From the NCBI GenBank assembly GCA_024291935.2, contig CM044312.1:76403001-76467000 (forward strand): a stretch of 64,000 nucleotides of DNA. Direction: 5' to 3'. Position 1 is the first letter of the stretch. Each line of letters starts with the position of its first letter. A model generated the notes under the pieces. It had not been told where the DNA came from, did no database searches, and saw nothing but the letters and a program-made list of their open reading frames with translations. This DNA is from Okapia johnstoni. Its lineage: Eukaryota > Chordata > Mammalia > Artiodactyla > Giraffidae. A program made the translations under genes and the position numbers. Of this stretch, positions 47,159 to 59,547 are shown piece after piece.

Positions 47159-47236
47159 ACACAGATATATTGTATAGCATAGGGAGAATAGCCAATACTT
47201 TACAATAACTATAAATGGAGTATTACCTTTAAAAAG

Positions 47237-47283
47237 TTCATGAGTGTATTTAAATAATTAATTTAGATTGCCATATATTGATG
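47237..47283 (+). repeat. 47-base segment, copy 2, inside L1 3' end
   Basis: Duplicate of 46631-46677 placed exactly where the L1 3' UTR should read from 'cctttaaaaa' to 'tcactatgttgtacacc'. The L1 continues on both sides, so this copy is the inserted one and 46631 is likely the donor. Confidence 0.88.
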
Positions 47284-47358
47284 GTTGATTAAAAAAATCA
47301 TCATATTGTATACCTGAAACTTATGTGTATCTATACATCAATCAATAAATTTTTAAAA

Positions 47359-48429
47359 AGAACGTATAAGTGATAGGAATGTGTTTCTCTGTCTATTAGA
47401 AAATTGGAATTAGCCATTAACAGTCAAAGACATTTGGATGCATATTAAAAGTCAAAGCTTAGCGTATGTTTTGTTGGTTGTTTTAGTATGAAAAATATCT
47501 TCTCTGGTTCTTTGAAAGCTTTTCACGCGGACCAGCCAGTAGAGAAACAATCGGTGAATATATTAATGAATGTATGGGAGTATTTATTTACATATTTCTT
47601 GAGGCAAATCATCTACAAGTAGCAATTTAAAAACAGTTCTAGCAGAATTGTGGAATGTCTATTTACAAATGCATTGGACAAAGCAGTAGTTGTAAAAATC
47701 TCAGCCTTGGCAGGGTGATGGATGAGGCAGAGAAATAATTATTTCCATGTCTATAATTAAAGCACATATTTTTGATGTTTCCATCTTAAACATAATCAAA
47801 ATTCAAACATCTGGACCAATCACTGCTGTGAAGTATCATCGTCACGGTTTTACCCACAGTTCCCATGTCAGGCACTGAGAGAATATCTTCTCAAAGGAGC
47901 TGGAGTTACTTTCTCACAATTGCATACTGATTTATGTAGATTTGTCAGGGCCTCTTTCTGAACATTATTCAATGGTATTTCTTACATTTGGTGTATAGAC
48001 TAGAGAAAGTCATTTGTAAAGTGTTATAATACTACCTACGCCAAAATACCTACTAGTAGGTGGGATGAAAGAAAACTATTTCACAAATTAATGCAAAAAC
48101 CCCTAACAAGTCTATTTTGGTTTATAATACCTTAATTTTAGGAGTAACTTTATCAAATTCTTGATTACCTGTACAAATGGATGGGAAAAAAACACATGTC
48201 TATAAATTACAATTAGTAATCCAAAAACTTTTCAAGTGCATTCATCTAATTGTTTTCCAGAATATCTATGTTTTGTTATATAATAAATATTTTCAAACAA
48301 AATCAACATGCATTCACCTCAACTAGTGGAAATATAAGAAGTTATGTAAGAGGAAAAACTTAAACTAAGTTGCCTATATCACCTCCTTCCTCTTGCTTCA
48401 AGTTGTCAAGACCAGCAGCAGCCTCTTCC
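47359..48429. other. Unassigned AT-rich DNA
   Basis: About 1.07 kb without recognised genes or repeats. Confidence 0.35.
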
Positions 48430-49085
48430 ACATCTTTCTTTCCACTGATGAACACATATATGCCTATATATCATAGAGATTGAGTTTTATGTAATCAGTT
48501 TAACAAAAACAGCATCATAATGTAAACACTGTTTAGCAAAGTTGTTTTTTCATGAAACATAAATCATGAATAGGCCTCCAGTCAAATGCACAGATCTGAA
48601 CCGTGCTGTTAATCAGTGTGTTGTATTCAACAGTACAGATTAAAACCACATGACCTAACTAGTCCCCAGTAGTAAACATCTGGATACTCTTGGACAAGTT
48701 TTTACCTGTTGTTATTGTTGATTTGCCCTACTTGTTAGCTGTTATTTTATTAAAATATATGCATTTTCACTTTAGTAGCTATTTCTTGATCAGTTTTCAT
48801 GAATTCATGTCCATTTGGATTCCCTCCAGCAATGAGTAGACCTACTTCCTGGCACCCTAGAATCATTGATTAGATTTCCTCTTTTTAATGTTCATCAACT
48901 TGATGGAAGAAAAATGGCATCTCATTACTGCTATACAGTTGGCAGGTTCTACTAGTAAGCTTTAGCATCCTTTTCTATGTTTGCTGCACATTATAGCCTG
49001 GTCTGCTCTAATTTCCTATTTATGTTTTGGCCACTTTTATATTAGGTTATTTGTCTATATTTATCACCATAATTAAATAAATTAG
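48430..49085 (-). mobile_element. Old L1 fragment, strongly diverged
   Basis: Plus-strand blocks 'cagcatcataatgtaaacactg', 'gattccctccagcaatgagtag', 'aaatggcatctcattactg' and 'tggccacttttatattaggtta' follow the reversed end of L1 ORF2 and 3' UTR. Divergence is high and the exact boundaries are uncertain. Confidence 0.45.
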
Positions 49086-49446
49086 ATCCCTGTATTCTTC
49101 TCATGGGAGTTATACTAAGGCTAAGTGAAGACTGAGAAGTGGGCACTGGGCCATCTTAGCACTTACCATATTTTATTGAAAGTTTTACTATATTGCTCCA
49201 TGATGACATTGCTTTGATTGTAGGCACTTATTTTTATTTCTCTTGTACCAATAATTTATTATAATATCTGGAATACTCTAAATATTCTATAAATGAATGT
49301 TGAACTGGTAAAATGGTGAGAAAAGTACATCTTCAATTAAATAGCCGTATAGTTAAGGGAAAGAATCACATCTTGTATTTGTATGTCCCCAGCAGAAAGC
49401 TGTTCAAATAATACCTATAAATCAATTGGTAACTCAGTATTTCTTT
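49086..49446. other. Unassigned DNA, possible L2 traces
   Basis: 'gattgtaggcactta' and 'gtccccagcagaaagctgttcaaataa' resemble L2 3' end pieces, but too weakly to assign. Confidence 0.25.
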
Positions 49447-50020
49447 TCCAGTTTTATTAGATATAACTGACATATAACATTGTGTATGTTTGAGGTTTGC
49501 AACATGATGATTTGATACGCATATGTATTGTGAAATGATTATCACAATAAAACTAGTTAACACAGCCCTAACTTTACATAGCATCATTGACTCAATGGAC
49601 ATGAGTTTGAGCAAGCTCCATGAGTTGGTGATGGACAGGGAAGCCTGGAGTGCTGCTGCAGTCCATGGGGTCGCAAAGAGTCGGACACAACTGAGTGACT
49701 GAACTGAACTCAATATTAACTATGTGTGTGTGTTCATGTGTGTACGGTGAGAACATTTAAGATTTACTCTCTTAACAACTTTCAGGTACACAGTATAGTG
49801 TTATTAACCACACTGAACATTAGGTCTTTAGAACTTCCTCACCTCTTAACTGGAAGTTTGTATCCTTTAACCAAATTCTTCTATTTCCCCTACTCCCAAT
49901 CCCTAGCAACTACCAATCTACTTTGTTTCAGCTTTCCACATATAAGTGAGATCACACAGCATTTATCTTTCCTGTCTGACTCATTTCACTTTTGGTTGCT
50001 CAATCTTGCAACTTTTTCCC
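49447..50020 (-). mobile_element. Old L1 3' UTR fragment, split by BovB tail
   Basis: Plus-strand order 'ttattagatataactgacatataac', 'gatttgatacgcatatgtattgtgaaatgat', then after the BovB 'gagaacatttaagatttactctcttaacaac', 'tcttaactggaagtttgtatcc', 'ctagcaactaccaatctac' is that of a reversed L1MA/MB-type 3' UTR. Confidence 0.75.
49581..49710 (+). mobile_element. 130-base BovB tail in L1
   Basis: 'gcatcattgactcaatggacatgag' to 'gactgaactgaact'. Severely 5'-truncated BovB 3' end. L1 reads on both sides; no clean TSD seen. Confidence 0.9.
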
Positions 50021-50079
50021 CCACTTTCACAATTTTCTCTTGGAATTAAAAACAGTTCAACTTCAAGTTTAAATCTGTG

Positions 50080-50232
50080 AATGGGATGGAGAGGGAGGTG
50101 GGAGGGGGGTTCAGGATGGGGAACACATGTAAACCCATGGCGGATTCATGTCAATGTATGGCAAAAACCACTACAATATTGTAAAGTAATTAGCCCCCAA
50201 CTAAAATAAATAAATCAATTAAAAAAAAGAGA
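50080..50232 (+). mobile_element. Bovine L1 3' UTR fragment
   Basis: 'gagggaggtgggaggggggttc', 'ggggaacacatgtaaaccc', 'ggcggattcatgtcaatgtatggc', 'acaatattgtaaagtaatta', then 'aataaataaat..aaaaaaa'. This is the G-rich 3' UTR and A-rich end of a bovine L1, heavily 5'-truncated. It is a recognisable G-rich tract on the plus strand. Confidence 0.85.
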
Positions 50233-51933
50233 GAGAGAATGCTAGGGGCCCTTCTCTTCCCACTGCAGTATATAGGACCTTTGTATAATATTCATTTTTA
50301 ATGTTAATTTTTTTTAGTTCCCTTACTTTTAGTATTATGTTCATTCCATGCAAACTTGGCAACTGAGGATTGTGTGGAATTTCAACTAACACATCTCAGA
50401 TGTGCATGATCTCAGCCTGTGGGATATGAAAGGATTTAATTTAGAAGGCACCACCATCCAACTTCAGAGTCTAGACTGGCAACTGCTCTAGAATTTATCT
50501 ATAAGACAATGGTCTCTTGATTCAAAATAGATGACAGTATCATTTAATCAAAATGCTGACAGTATCATTTTGTTAGCTGAGTGGCATTAAGTTTGCTATT
50601 TTTGTGGGTATTCTTACATTAAGTACTAGGCTGTCGAGCTAAGGATTTTACTTCATTCACAAAACATGAATGCTATCATTCATTTTTTGCTTGAGGCACA
50701 ACTTTTCTAAAGAATACAGTTTCTAAGAAGGGAAATAACTGAAATGAAGTCCACATGTTTGCAGTAGAAAAAATATCTTTATAGCTTCCAAAATTTTGAC
50801 TTCTATATCTATGCTTTCTATTGACAATCCTTATATGGGACAAATCATTTTTCTTTTCTCTCATTTTTTTTCATTCTTATACCTAAAAAATTTGTGAAGA
50901 ATATTTTTAAAAACTTTTTCCTGTTCTAACTTTGCTTTCTTTGGTAAAACAAAGCGACCAAGAAGTAAAAAAAGGTAATTACGCCACCTGATACTCAAAG
51001 TATTACATATTATTTATTTTTTTACTATATACTCCTTTTTGGTTGCACTTAACTCTTAATTATAATCAAGGATTTTTATTATGATTTTGAAAATAAGTCA
51101 ATAATACATTAAGGATAGCTTTGTAAAAGCTTTCGATACAATAGTCATTATCATGGTTGGATTTGATAATTCAAACATGACCATAAATGCACAAGTCAAA
51201 GCCACTTTCATAGGCATTCTCATATTTTACTGAAAGCAGCAAGAAATCATGATAGCAATTAAACAAAATACATAATATTTAAATATAAGCTCAACTAATC
51301 AAATGATAAACATATTAATTGAGCAATTATTGGTGAATAAAAGAATAAATAGAGAATCACAATCTCCAACTTAATCAAAAATATAATGTACAGAAATAGC
51401 CATTGAATAAGCAGTTGTAAGTGTGATGATACTGTAAAACATGAAGGTATTTTTGTGGAAGTAATACTGACCTGAGAGATGAAAGGTTATATGGAATTAG
51501 CTAGATAAAGGGAAGAGATTGAAATTAGGCATTTTGGCAGAGCAATTGATAAACACATTTCATGTAGTTTCTTCAAATTAGCCACTTTAATATGTGTATC
51601 TTCTTTTTAATTATGAATTTGAGCATCATATTCATCAAACAGTATAAAAATTGGATGAGATTCATGGTAAAGGATGCACATGTTTTGCATATTATCTGGT
51701 AATAACAATGTGTTTCAATCCATTTGATCCATGATTTCCTTACCAACTGAATCTATGGCAGTATGGCAGTCTACATAGTAGCTATAGTTGTCTGTGCAGA
51801 GTGACTTCTTGACTGCTGTTCTTAAATAATTATAGAACAGCAACTGATTTTTCTATTCATCTGACTGGTCTTAGATATCCTGTAAATACTCTGTGACTAA
51901 ACATACCTTTATTTTTTCATTTTGTATTCCCAT
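50233..51933. other. 1.7 kb unassigned AT-rich DNA
   Basis: No genes or recognised repeats. The minus frame 50676-50864 has no protein-like features. Confidence 0.4.
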
Positions 51934-51944
51934 ACTCCTTTTAT

Positions 51945-53929
51945 GGTTGCAGAACTGAACCATAAAATGTCAACTCCTTGTGACATTATACAGGAGGCAG
52001 GGATCAAGACCATCCCCAAGAAAAAGAAATGCAAAAAGGCAAAATGGTTGTCTGAGGAGGCCTTACAAATAGCTGTGGATAGAAGAGAAGCGAAAGGCAA
52101 TGGAGAAAAGGAAAGATATACCCATTTGATTAAAGAGTTCCAAAGAATAGGAAGGAGAGACAAGAAAGCCTTCCTCGGTGATCAATGCAAAGAAATTGAG
52201 GAAAACAATAGAATGGGAAAGACTAGATATCTCTTCAAGAAAATTAGACATGCCAAAGGAACATTTCATGCAAAGATGGGCACAATAAAGGACAGAAATG
52301 GTATGGAGCTAACAGAAGCAGAAGATATTAAGAAGAGGTGGCAAGAATACACAGAAGAACTGTACAAAAAAGATCTTCATGATCCAGATAATTACGATGA
52401 TGTGATCACTCACTTAGAGCCAGACATCCTGGAAGGAGAAGTCAAGTGGGCCTTAGGAAGCATTACTACGAACAAAGCTAGTGGAGATGATGGAATTTCA
52501 GTTGAGCTATTTCAAATCCTCAAAGATGATGCTGTGAAAGTGCTGAACTCAATATGCCAGCAATATGGAAAACTCAGCAGTGGCCTCAGGACTGGAAAAG
52601 GTCAATTTTCATTCCAATCCCAAAGAAAGGCAATACCAAAGAATGCTCAACCTACCGCACAATTGCACTCATCTCACATGCTAGCAAAGTAATGCTTAAA
52701 ATTCTCCAAGCCAGGCTTCAACAGTATATGAACCATGAACTTCCAGATGTTCAAGTTGGTTTTAGAAAAGGCAGAGGAACGAGAGGTCAAATTGCCAACA
52801 TCTGTTGCATCATCAAAAAAGCAAGAGAGTTCCAGAAAAATATCTACTTCTGCATTATTGAGAACGCCAAAGCCTTTGACAGTATGGATCACAACAAACT
52901 CTGAAAAATTCTTCAAGAGATGGGAATACCAGAACACCTGAACTGCCTCTTGAGAAATCTGTATGCAGATCATGAAGCAACAGTTAGAACTGGACATGGA
53001 ACAACAGACTGGTTCCAAATTGGGAAAGGAGTACATCAAGGCTGTATATTGTCACCTGCTTATTTAACTTATATGCAGAGTACATCAAGAGAAACCCTGG
53101 ACTGGGTAAGCTCAAGATGGAATCAAGATTACCGGCAGAAATATCAATAACCTCAGATATGCAGATGACACCACCCTTATGGCAGAAAGTGAAGAAGAAC
53201 TAAAGAGCCTCATGATGAAAGTGAAACAGGAGAGTGAAAAAGTTGGCTTAAAAATCAACATTCAGATAACTAATATCATGGCATCTAGTCCCATCACTTC
53301 ATGGGAAATAGATGGGGAAACAGTGGAAACAGTGTCAGACTTTATTTTTCTGGGCTCCAAAATCACTTCAGATGGTGATTGCAGCCATGAAATTAAGATG
53401 CTTGTTCCTTGGAAGAAAAGTTATGACCAACCTAGACAGCATATTAAAAAGCAGAGACTTTGTTTTGCCAACAAAGGTCTGTCTAGTCAAAATTATGGTT
53501 TTTCCAGGAGTCATGTATGGATATGATAATTTGAATATAAAGGAAGCTTAACGCAGTAGAATTGATGCCTTTGAACCGTGGTGTTGGAAAAGACTCTTGA
53601 GAGTCCCTTGGACTTCAAGGAGATCCAACCAGTTCATCCTAAAGGAAATCAGTCCTGAATATTCATTGGAAGGACTGATGCTGAAGCTGAAACTCCAATA
53701 CTTTGGCCACCTAATGCAAAGAACTGACTCATTAGAAAAGATCCTGATGCTGGGTAAGGTTGAAGGCAAGAGGAGAAGGGGATGACAGAGGATGAGATGG
53801 TTAGATGGCATCACTGACTCAGTGGACATGAGTTTGAATAAACTCTGGAAGCTGGCAATGAACAGGGAGGCCTGGCATGCTACAGTCCATGGGGTTTCAA
53901 AGTCGAACATGACTGAGGGACTAAATTAA
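51945..53929 (+). mobile_element. 2.0 kb BovB with perfect 11-base TSD
   Basis: The longest uninterrupted BovB in the window, from the linker after the endonuclease to the 3' tail ('gactgagggactaaatt'). Perfect flanks ACTCCTTTTAT at 51934-51944 and 53930-53940. 5'-truncated; no other element inside it. Confidence 0.95.
51979..53560 (+). pseudogene. BovB linker and reverse transcriptase, frameshifted
   Basis: Open from about 51922 to 52692: TIPKKKKCKKAKWLSEEALQ, KERYTHLIKEFQRIGRRDKK, KIRHAKGTFHAKMGTIKDRN, LYKKDLHDPDNYDDVITHLE, SITTNKASGDDGISVELFQI. A one-base change near 52560 shifts into IWKTQQWPQDWKRSIFIPIP, then CSTYRTIALISHASKVMLKI, FRKGRGTRGQIANICCIIKK, IENAKAFDSMDHNKL and a stop at 52904 (motif A region altered from IDYAKAFDCV). 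RYADDTTLMAESEEELKS (motif C) follows near 53155 in another frame. At least three frame breaks plus stops make it inactive. The endonuclease is absent. Confidence 0.9.
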
Positions 53930-53940
53930 ACTCCTTTTAT

Positions 53941-54879
53941 AGCTTTTAATCACTATGCAAGGAGAATTTAGTATTGTGAGTATTGTTAGGTTAAAAATGT
54001 TTTAAATGCCATCGTTTAAAAAAATATATTTTCACTACAAAACTCCCAAGTACTCCTCCTCATAAAGGATCCACTACTTGGCAATTGATAATGTATTTAC
54101 AGCTTTAACACCACTTCAAATCATGTCATTATTGTCACATTATTCAGCAAGCTGGCCTTCTGAATAACGTTTGATACGCTTTTTTTGAGATTTTAAATAA
54201 TATTGAGGAAAACACTACTTAAAATACAAACTGTTAAATAATTTCATCTGAACTGCTGTATTTTTGATTAAAAATTAATTCTGTTTCAGTCTAAATTTTT
54301 TAGCTTCACTTTTAGAAACAAAACATAACTGTCCTTAACAAAGAAATTTCAAAGGAATTTGTGACTACATATTTGGAATGATGTGGACCTAAATTCCTCA
54401 AAAACTTGAGGATATGATCTTAATGTTTATAGTGTAGATTAAAATTAATTTTTCCAAAACTCCATTCATAAGAATTAATCTATGTGGATCTATGTACAAC
54501 AGTCTACATATTCAAGTAATGTTAATTCCCGCTTCATTCTTCTTTTTTCTTCACTTCTTATTTTCAGTTTTGGCTAACAGCGATTGGTTAAGATTTCACT
54601 AAAAAGAATGCAGTGCGATAGTTTCCACAGCAACTGTCTCAGACCTCAGGCAAATCTCTGATGACTATGGGTAGCACTTTTCCTGCTAAGCCACACTAGA
54701 GAAAGTATCCCATATATCATCATTTGGTGGTCCACTGTGAAAAGACTGATTTGCTTACTAGCCAATACAAAGTGCAATCTAATGATACACAAAATACCCT
54801 CTAATCTCTCCCACCCAAATCCTACCCATACAATGCTTTTAAAAGTGGCTTGACATCTTACTGATGGACAATTCAGAAT
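53941..54879. other. Unassigned AT-rich DNA
   Basis: No gene recognised. The 131-codon minus frame at 54646-55041 overlaps the start of an old L1 on the other strand and is not called. Confidence 0.35.
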
Positions 54880-55377
54880 TACCTGACTAAAGAGGAAAAC
54901 TGAAAACATGAGTGGAGAACAAAAACTTCCAAAATAGCAACTGAAGGAATTTGGAGAAAAGAAAGACAATGAAAGACACGAACATCTCAAAACTATAGTG
55001 AACCTTCTCCAGAAATAAGAAAATATACTTAACCTCTTCAAAATAAATAAGCAAACAAGACTCTAAGAAAAAAGGAATTGAGGCCCAAAAAGAGCTCTTA
55101 GCACTTAAAACTATGACAACTGGAAAAAGAAATGGAAGACTAGAAGTAAAAGAAAATGATTGGATAAATTAAAGCAGTCCAATACCAGATTTATAGGACT
55201 AATAGAATGGAAAGACAGAAAATTCAGGGAAGAAACATACACATTTGTAATATATCCTATATATAATTTCTTATATATATTTTACAAATCTATATATATC
55301 TTGATAATCATATGTATGTATATATATCAATCTCCATCTATTAATATCTCTCTATATGTAGAGAAAGATATAAATGT

Positions 55378-55595
55378 TACGTGCGCTAAGTCACTTCAGT
55401 CATCTCTGACTCTTTGTGATTCTATGGACTGTAGTCCACCAGGCTCCTCTGTTCATGGGATTCTCCAGGTATGAATACTAGAGTGGGTTGCCATGCCATC
55501 TTCTAGGGGATCTTCCCAACCCAGGGATCAATCCATGTCTTCCATGTCTCCTGCATTGGCAGGTGGGTTGTTTACCACTAGCACCACCTGGGAAT
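55378..55595 (-). mobile_element. Bov-tA SINE
   Basis: Reversed complete Bov-tA: tail 'gtcacttcagtcatctctgactc' at left, head 'tttaccactagcaccacctggg' at right. TSD unclear. Confidence 0.9.
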
Positions 55596-56986
55596 TCCCA
55601 TATTAAGGTATAAAGATCTTTATGTATATTTCCGATAACTGAAGGACATGGATCTTCATATTAAAAGGGTCTGCTTACTACTATGTGCAAAGATCACAAA
55701 ATAAAACAAATCCCGAAAAGCATAACATAAGTACATGCCAGATTATCAGGGGCATATATAAGATCCTAAAAGCCTTCCCTCCCTTTTTTTTGGTAGAAAA
55801 TTGAGGGATATATGTGATAAAAGAATAGATATCAGAATGCATTAAATGTTCAATTTCAGCATTAAATCGATGACTTAAAAATAAACAGATACAAGTATTA
55901 AGCATAAGAATGCTGTGCTGATTATGTTAATATTATCTAAAATAGACATCGAGGTGTAAGCATTACCAAAGATAAGAAGAAACAGTACATAATGATTAAA
56001 GGATCAATTAGCAGGAAAATATACTGAGCGTAAACATGTATGAACTTATAAAAGATCCACAAAGTATGAGAAACAATAACTGACAGAACTAAAGTAAGAA
56101 AATTAAAATTGCCTAATCACAGTAAGAGATTTTATTAGAATAACTAGACAGAAGTAAATCAGTAAACACAGTGCATATAAAGGGCAGTGCCTATGGTGGG
56201 ACTTAACAAACTCTCAGCAGATTTTAAATGATTGATATCAGAGTGTGTTCTCTGGCCACAAAGGAATTATATGTAAGTAATGAAATGTCTAAAGAAACAT
56301 AAGTTGATTTATAAATTCAACAAAATCATAATTAAAATTTCATGAGGCCTTTCTTTGAGGGGGAGGGAAGTTTTATGGGAAAGCAAACAATCTAGAAGAA
56401 CCAAAGACATTTTAAAATTTAAAATGTAGCTGAGTTCATCATCTTATACATTTAATTTCAAGGTTACAAAAATCAAGTCACTGTGTTATTGGCAAAAGGG
56501 TAGACACATAGTTCAATGGAGAAAATTAGATGATTGAGAAATAGCTATTGATTTTTCATGAAGTTCTTAAGGTAAGTCAAGGGAGAAAAACATGTCTTCA
56601 ACTAATGATGCTAGAACAACTAGATATCAATATGGAATAAAAGATTAATCTTGACACTTACTTACACTATATGTAAAAATCAACTCAAAATGTGTCACAG
56701 TCCTTCAAAACTAAAACAATAAAACTTAGAAGAAATATTGGAGAAAAAAATGTAACCTTGGGATAAACACGATTTCTTAGTATCCAACAATCATAAAAGA
56801 AGAAAAAAATGAAATATTGCACTTGATCCCCATTAAATTTTTGGCTATTCAAAAGAAACTTTAAAATGAAATTTATTAAGTGGAGCAAAATATTCACAAA
56901 ACATTTTATCTACAAAAGGACTTGTACGTAGACAATAAAAATAAAAATTAATGAGACTTACAACAAATTTAAATTTTAGAAAAAAT

Positions 56987-57206
56987 TTCTACCTGATGCA
57001 AAGAGCTGGCTCATTAGAAAAGACCCTGATGCTTGGAAAGATTGAAGGCAAAAGAGTAGGGTGCGGCAGAGCATGAGATGATTACATAGCATCACCGACC
57101 CAGTGGACATGAGTTTGAGTGAACTCTGGGAAATAGTGGAGGACAAAGGAGCCTGGTGTGCTACAGTCCATGAGGTCATACACAACTTAGTGACTGAACA
57201 CCAACA
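56987..57206 (+). mobile_element. 220-base BovB tail
   Basis: 'cctgatgcaaagagctggctc' through 'gcatcaccgacccagtggac' to 'acttagtgactgaac'. Strongly diverged (several small deletions), so probably an older insertion than the neighbouring BovB. Confidence 0.85.
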
Positions 57207-57714
57207 CTATAAAAGAAGGCATACAAATGGCAAATAAATACAAAGACATGTAATGTCATTATTTATCAGGGAAATGCAAATTAAAGCCCCACTGAAATAT
57301 CACCCTATACACATGAAAATCTTTTCCCTTTGCTTTCAGCTTCTCTTCTTTTCACGGCTATTTGTAAGGCCTCCTCAGAAAGCTATTTTGCTTTTTTGCA
57401 TTTCTTTTTCTTGGGGATGGTCTTGATCCCTGTCTCCTATACAATGTCACGAATCTCCATCCATAGTTCATCAGGCACTCTATCTATCAGATCCAGCCCC
57501 TTAAATCTATTTTACACTTCCACTATATAATCATAAGTGAGTTGATATAGGTCATACCTGAATGGTCTAGTGGTTTTCCCAACTTTCTTCAATTTAAGTC
57601 TGAATTTGGCAGTAAGGAGTTCATGATCTGAGCCACAATCAGATCCCGGTCTTAATTTGCTGACTGTATAGAGCTTCTCCATCTTTGGCTGCAAGGAATA
57701 TAATCAATCTGATT

Positions 57715-57972
57715 TCAGTGTTGACCATGTGGTGATGTCCATGTGTAGAGCCTTCTCTTGTGTTGCTGGAAGAGGGTGTATGCTATGACAAGTGCTTTCT
57801 CTTGGCAAAACTCTATAAGCCTTTGCCCTGCTTCATTTTGTACTCCAAGGCCAAATTTGCCTGTTACTCCAGGTGTTTCTTGAATTCCTACTTTTGCATT
57901 CCAGGAGCCTATAATGAAAAGGACATCTTTTGGGGGTGCTAGTTCTAAAAGGTCTTGTAGGTCTTCATACAA
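57715..57972 (-). pseudogene. BovB endonuclease fragment (inverted segment)
   Basis: An 85-codon open stretch of the APE-like endonuclease of an RTE-clade LINE, which nicks target DNA. It shows MYEDLQDLLELAPPKDVLF, then IIGSWNAKVG where the family has GDWNAK, so the catalytic aspartate is replaced, then GKFGLGVQNEAGQRLIEFCQ and RRLYTWTSP. After a frameshift the C-terminal part continues at 57512-57694 with the catalytic SDH box (CGSDHELL) and KVGKTTRPFRYDL. This is the only substantial BovB endonuclease sequence in the window. Confidence 0.88.
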
Positions 57973-58175
57973 CTATTCAACTTCAGCTTCTTCAGCGTTA
58001 CAGGATGGGGAATAGGCTTGGATTGCAGTGGTATTGAATGGTTTGCCTTGGAAACAAACAAAGATCATTCAAGGGAACATTTCATGCAATGATGGGCTCA
58101 ATAAAGGACAGAAATGGTATGGACCTAAAATAAGCAGAAGATATTAAGAAGAGGTGGCAAGAATACGCAGAAGAA

Positions 58176-58817
58176 GTGTACAAAAAAGATCTTCATGACC
58201 CAGATAATCACGATGGTGTGATCACTCACCTAGAGCCAGACATCCTGGAATGTGAAGTCAAGTGGGCCTTAGAAAGCATCACTATGAACAAAGCTAGTGG
58301 AGGTGATGGAATTCCAGCTGAGCTATTTCAAATTCTGAAAGATGTTGGTGTGAAAGTGCTGCATTCAATATGCCAGCAAATTTGGAAAACTCAGCAGTGG
58401 CCACAGGACTGGAAAAGGCCAGTTTTCATTCCAATTCCAAAGAAAGCCAATGCCAAAGAATGCTCAAACTATCGCACAATTGCACTCATCTCACATGCTA
58501 GTAAAGTAATGCTCAAATTTCTCCAAGCCAGGCTTCCACAGTACGTGAAACGTGAACTTCCAGATGTTCAAGCTGGTTTTAGAAAAGGCAGAGGAACCAG
58601 AAATCAAATTACCAACATTCGCTGGATCATCGGAAAAGCAAGAGGGTTCCAGAAAAACATCTATTTCTGCTTTATTGACTATGCCAAAGCCTTTGACTGT
58701 GTGGATCACAATAAACTGTGGAAAATTCTGAAAAAGATGGACATACCAGGCCACCTGACCTGCCTCTTGAGAAACCTGTATGCAGGTCAGGAAGCAACGG
58801 TTAGAACTGGACATTGA
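58176..58817 (+). pseudogene. BovB reverse transcriptase, N-terminal two thirds
   Basis: A 213-codon open frame, the longest BovB-coding stretch here. Blocks: DLHDPDNHDGVITHLEPDIL, ALESITMNKASGGDGIPAEL, IWKTQQWPQDWKRPVFIPIP, AKECSNYRTIALISHASKVM, FRKGRGTRNQITNIRWIIGK, FIDYAKAFDCVDHNKLWKIL (motif A intact), LRNLYAGQEATVRTGH, then a stop at 58817. Beyond the stop, the QIGKGV motif B region is followed by a BOV-A2 insertion, and the motif C box at about 59270 reads YADH instead of YADD, losing an active-site aspartate. Not functional. Confidence 0.9.
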
Positions 58818-58898
58818 ACAACAGACTGGTTCCAAATAGGAAAAGGAGTACGTCAAGGCTATATATTATTATCCTGCTTACTTAACTTATATGCAGAG

Positions 58899-59178
58899 TG
58901 CTGCTGCTGCTGCTGCTAAGTCGCGTCAGTAGTGTCCAACTCTGTGCGACCCCATAGACGGCAGCCCACTAGGCTCCTCCGTCCCTGGTATTCTCCAGGC
59001 AAGAATACTGGAGTGGGTTGCCATTTCCTCCTCCAGTGCATGAAAGTGAAAAGTGAAAGTGAAGTCGCTCAGTCCTGTCCTACTCTTCGCGACCCCATGG
59101 GCTGCAGCCTACCAGGCTCCTCCGTCCATGGGGTTTCCCAGGCAAAAGTACTGGAGTGGGGTGCCATTGCCTTCTCCA
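58899..59178 (-). mobile_element. BOV-A2 SINE inside BovB, 11-base TSD
   Basis: Reversed BOV-A2: a (GCT)n run at 58899-58917 (its AGC tail), two BovA units joined by 'gcatgaaagtgaaaagtgaaagtg'. Perfect flanks TATATGCAGAG at 58888-58898 and 59179-59189. High similarity to other BOV-A2 copies, so young. Confidence 0.95.
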
Positions 59179-59522
59179 TATATGCAGAGGACATCATAAG
59201 AAATGCTGGGCTGGAGGAAGTACACGCTGGAATCAAGATTGCCGGGAGAAATATCAGTAACCTCAGATATGCAGATCATACCACCCTTATGGCAGAAAGC
59301 AAAGAAGAAATGAAGAGCCTCTTGATGAAAGTGAAAGAGGAGAGTGAAAAAGTTGGCTTAAAGCTCAACATTCAGAAAACTAAGATCATGGCATCCGGTC
59401 CCATCACTTCCTGGCAAATAGATGGGGAAACAGTGGAAACAGTGGCTGACTTTATTTTTCTGGGCTCCAAAATCACTGCAGATGGTAATTGCAGCCATGA
59501 AATTAAAAGACTCTTACTCCTT

Positions 59523-59547
59523 TTTTTTTTTTTAATTTTATTTTTTT
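59523..59547 (-). mobile_element. Poly(A)-only retroinsertion with 14-base TSD
   Basis: 25 bases, almost all T on the plus strand with two short A interruptions, flanked by perfect GACTCTTACTCCTT at 59509-59522 and 59548-59561. The BovB reads correctly with one copy of the flank. So this is a tail-only product of target-primed reverse transcription on the minus strand. Confidence 0.85.

Larger units (their letters stand above)
46985..47358 (+). mobile_element. Old L1 3' end, interrupted twice
   Basis: Reads 'gtagggtattaagaggtacaaactac' and 'gtataaaataagaaagctacac', then after a BovB tail 'gatatattgtatagcatagg', 'gccaatactttacaataact', 'ataaatggagtattacc', then after a 47-base insert 'catattgtatacctgaaac' and 'catcaatcaataaa'. 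This is the order of an old L1 3' UTR with an A-rich end. Confidence 0.7.
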
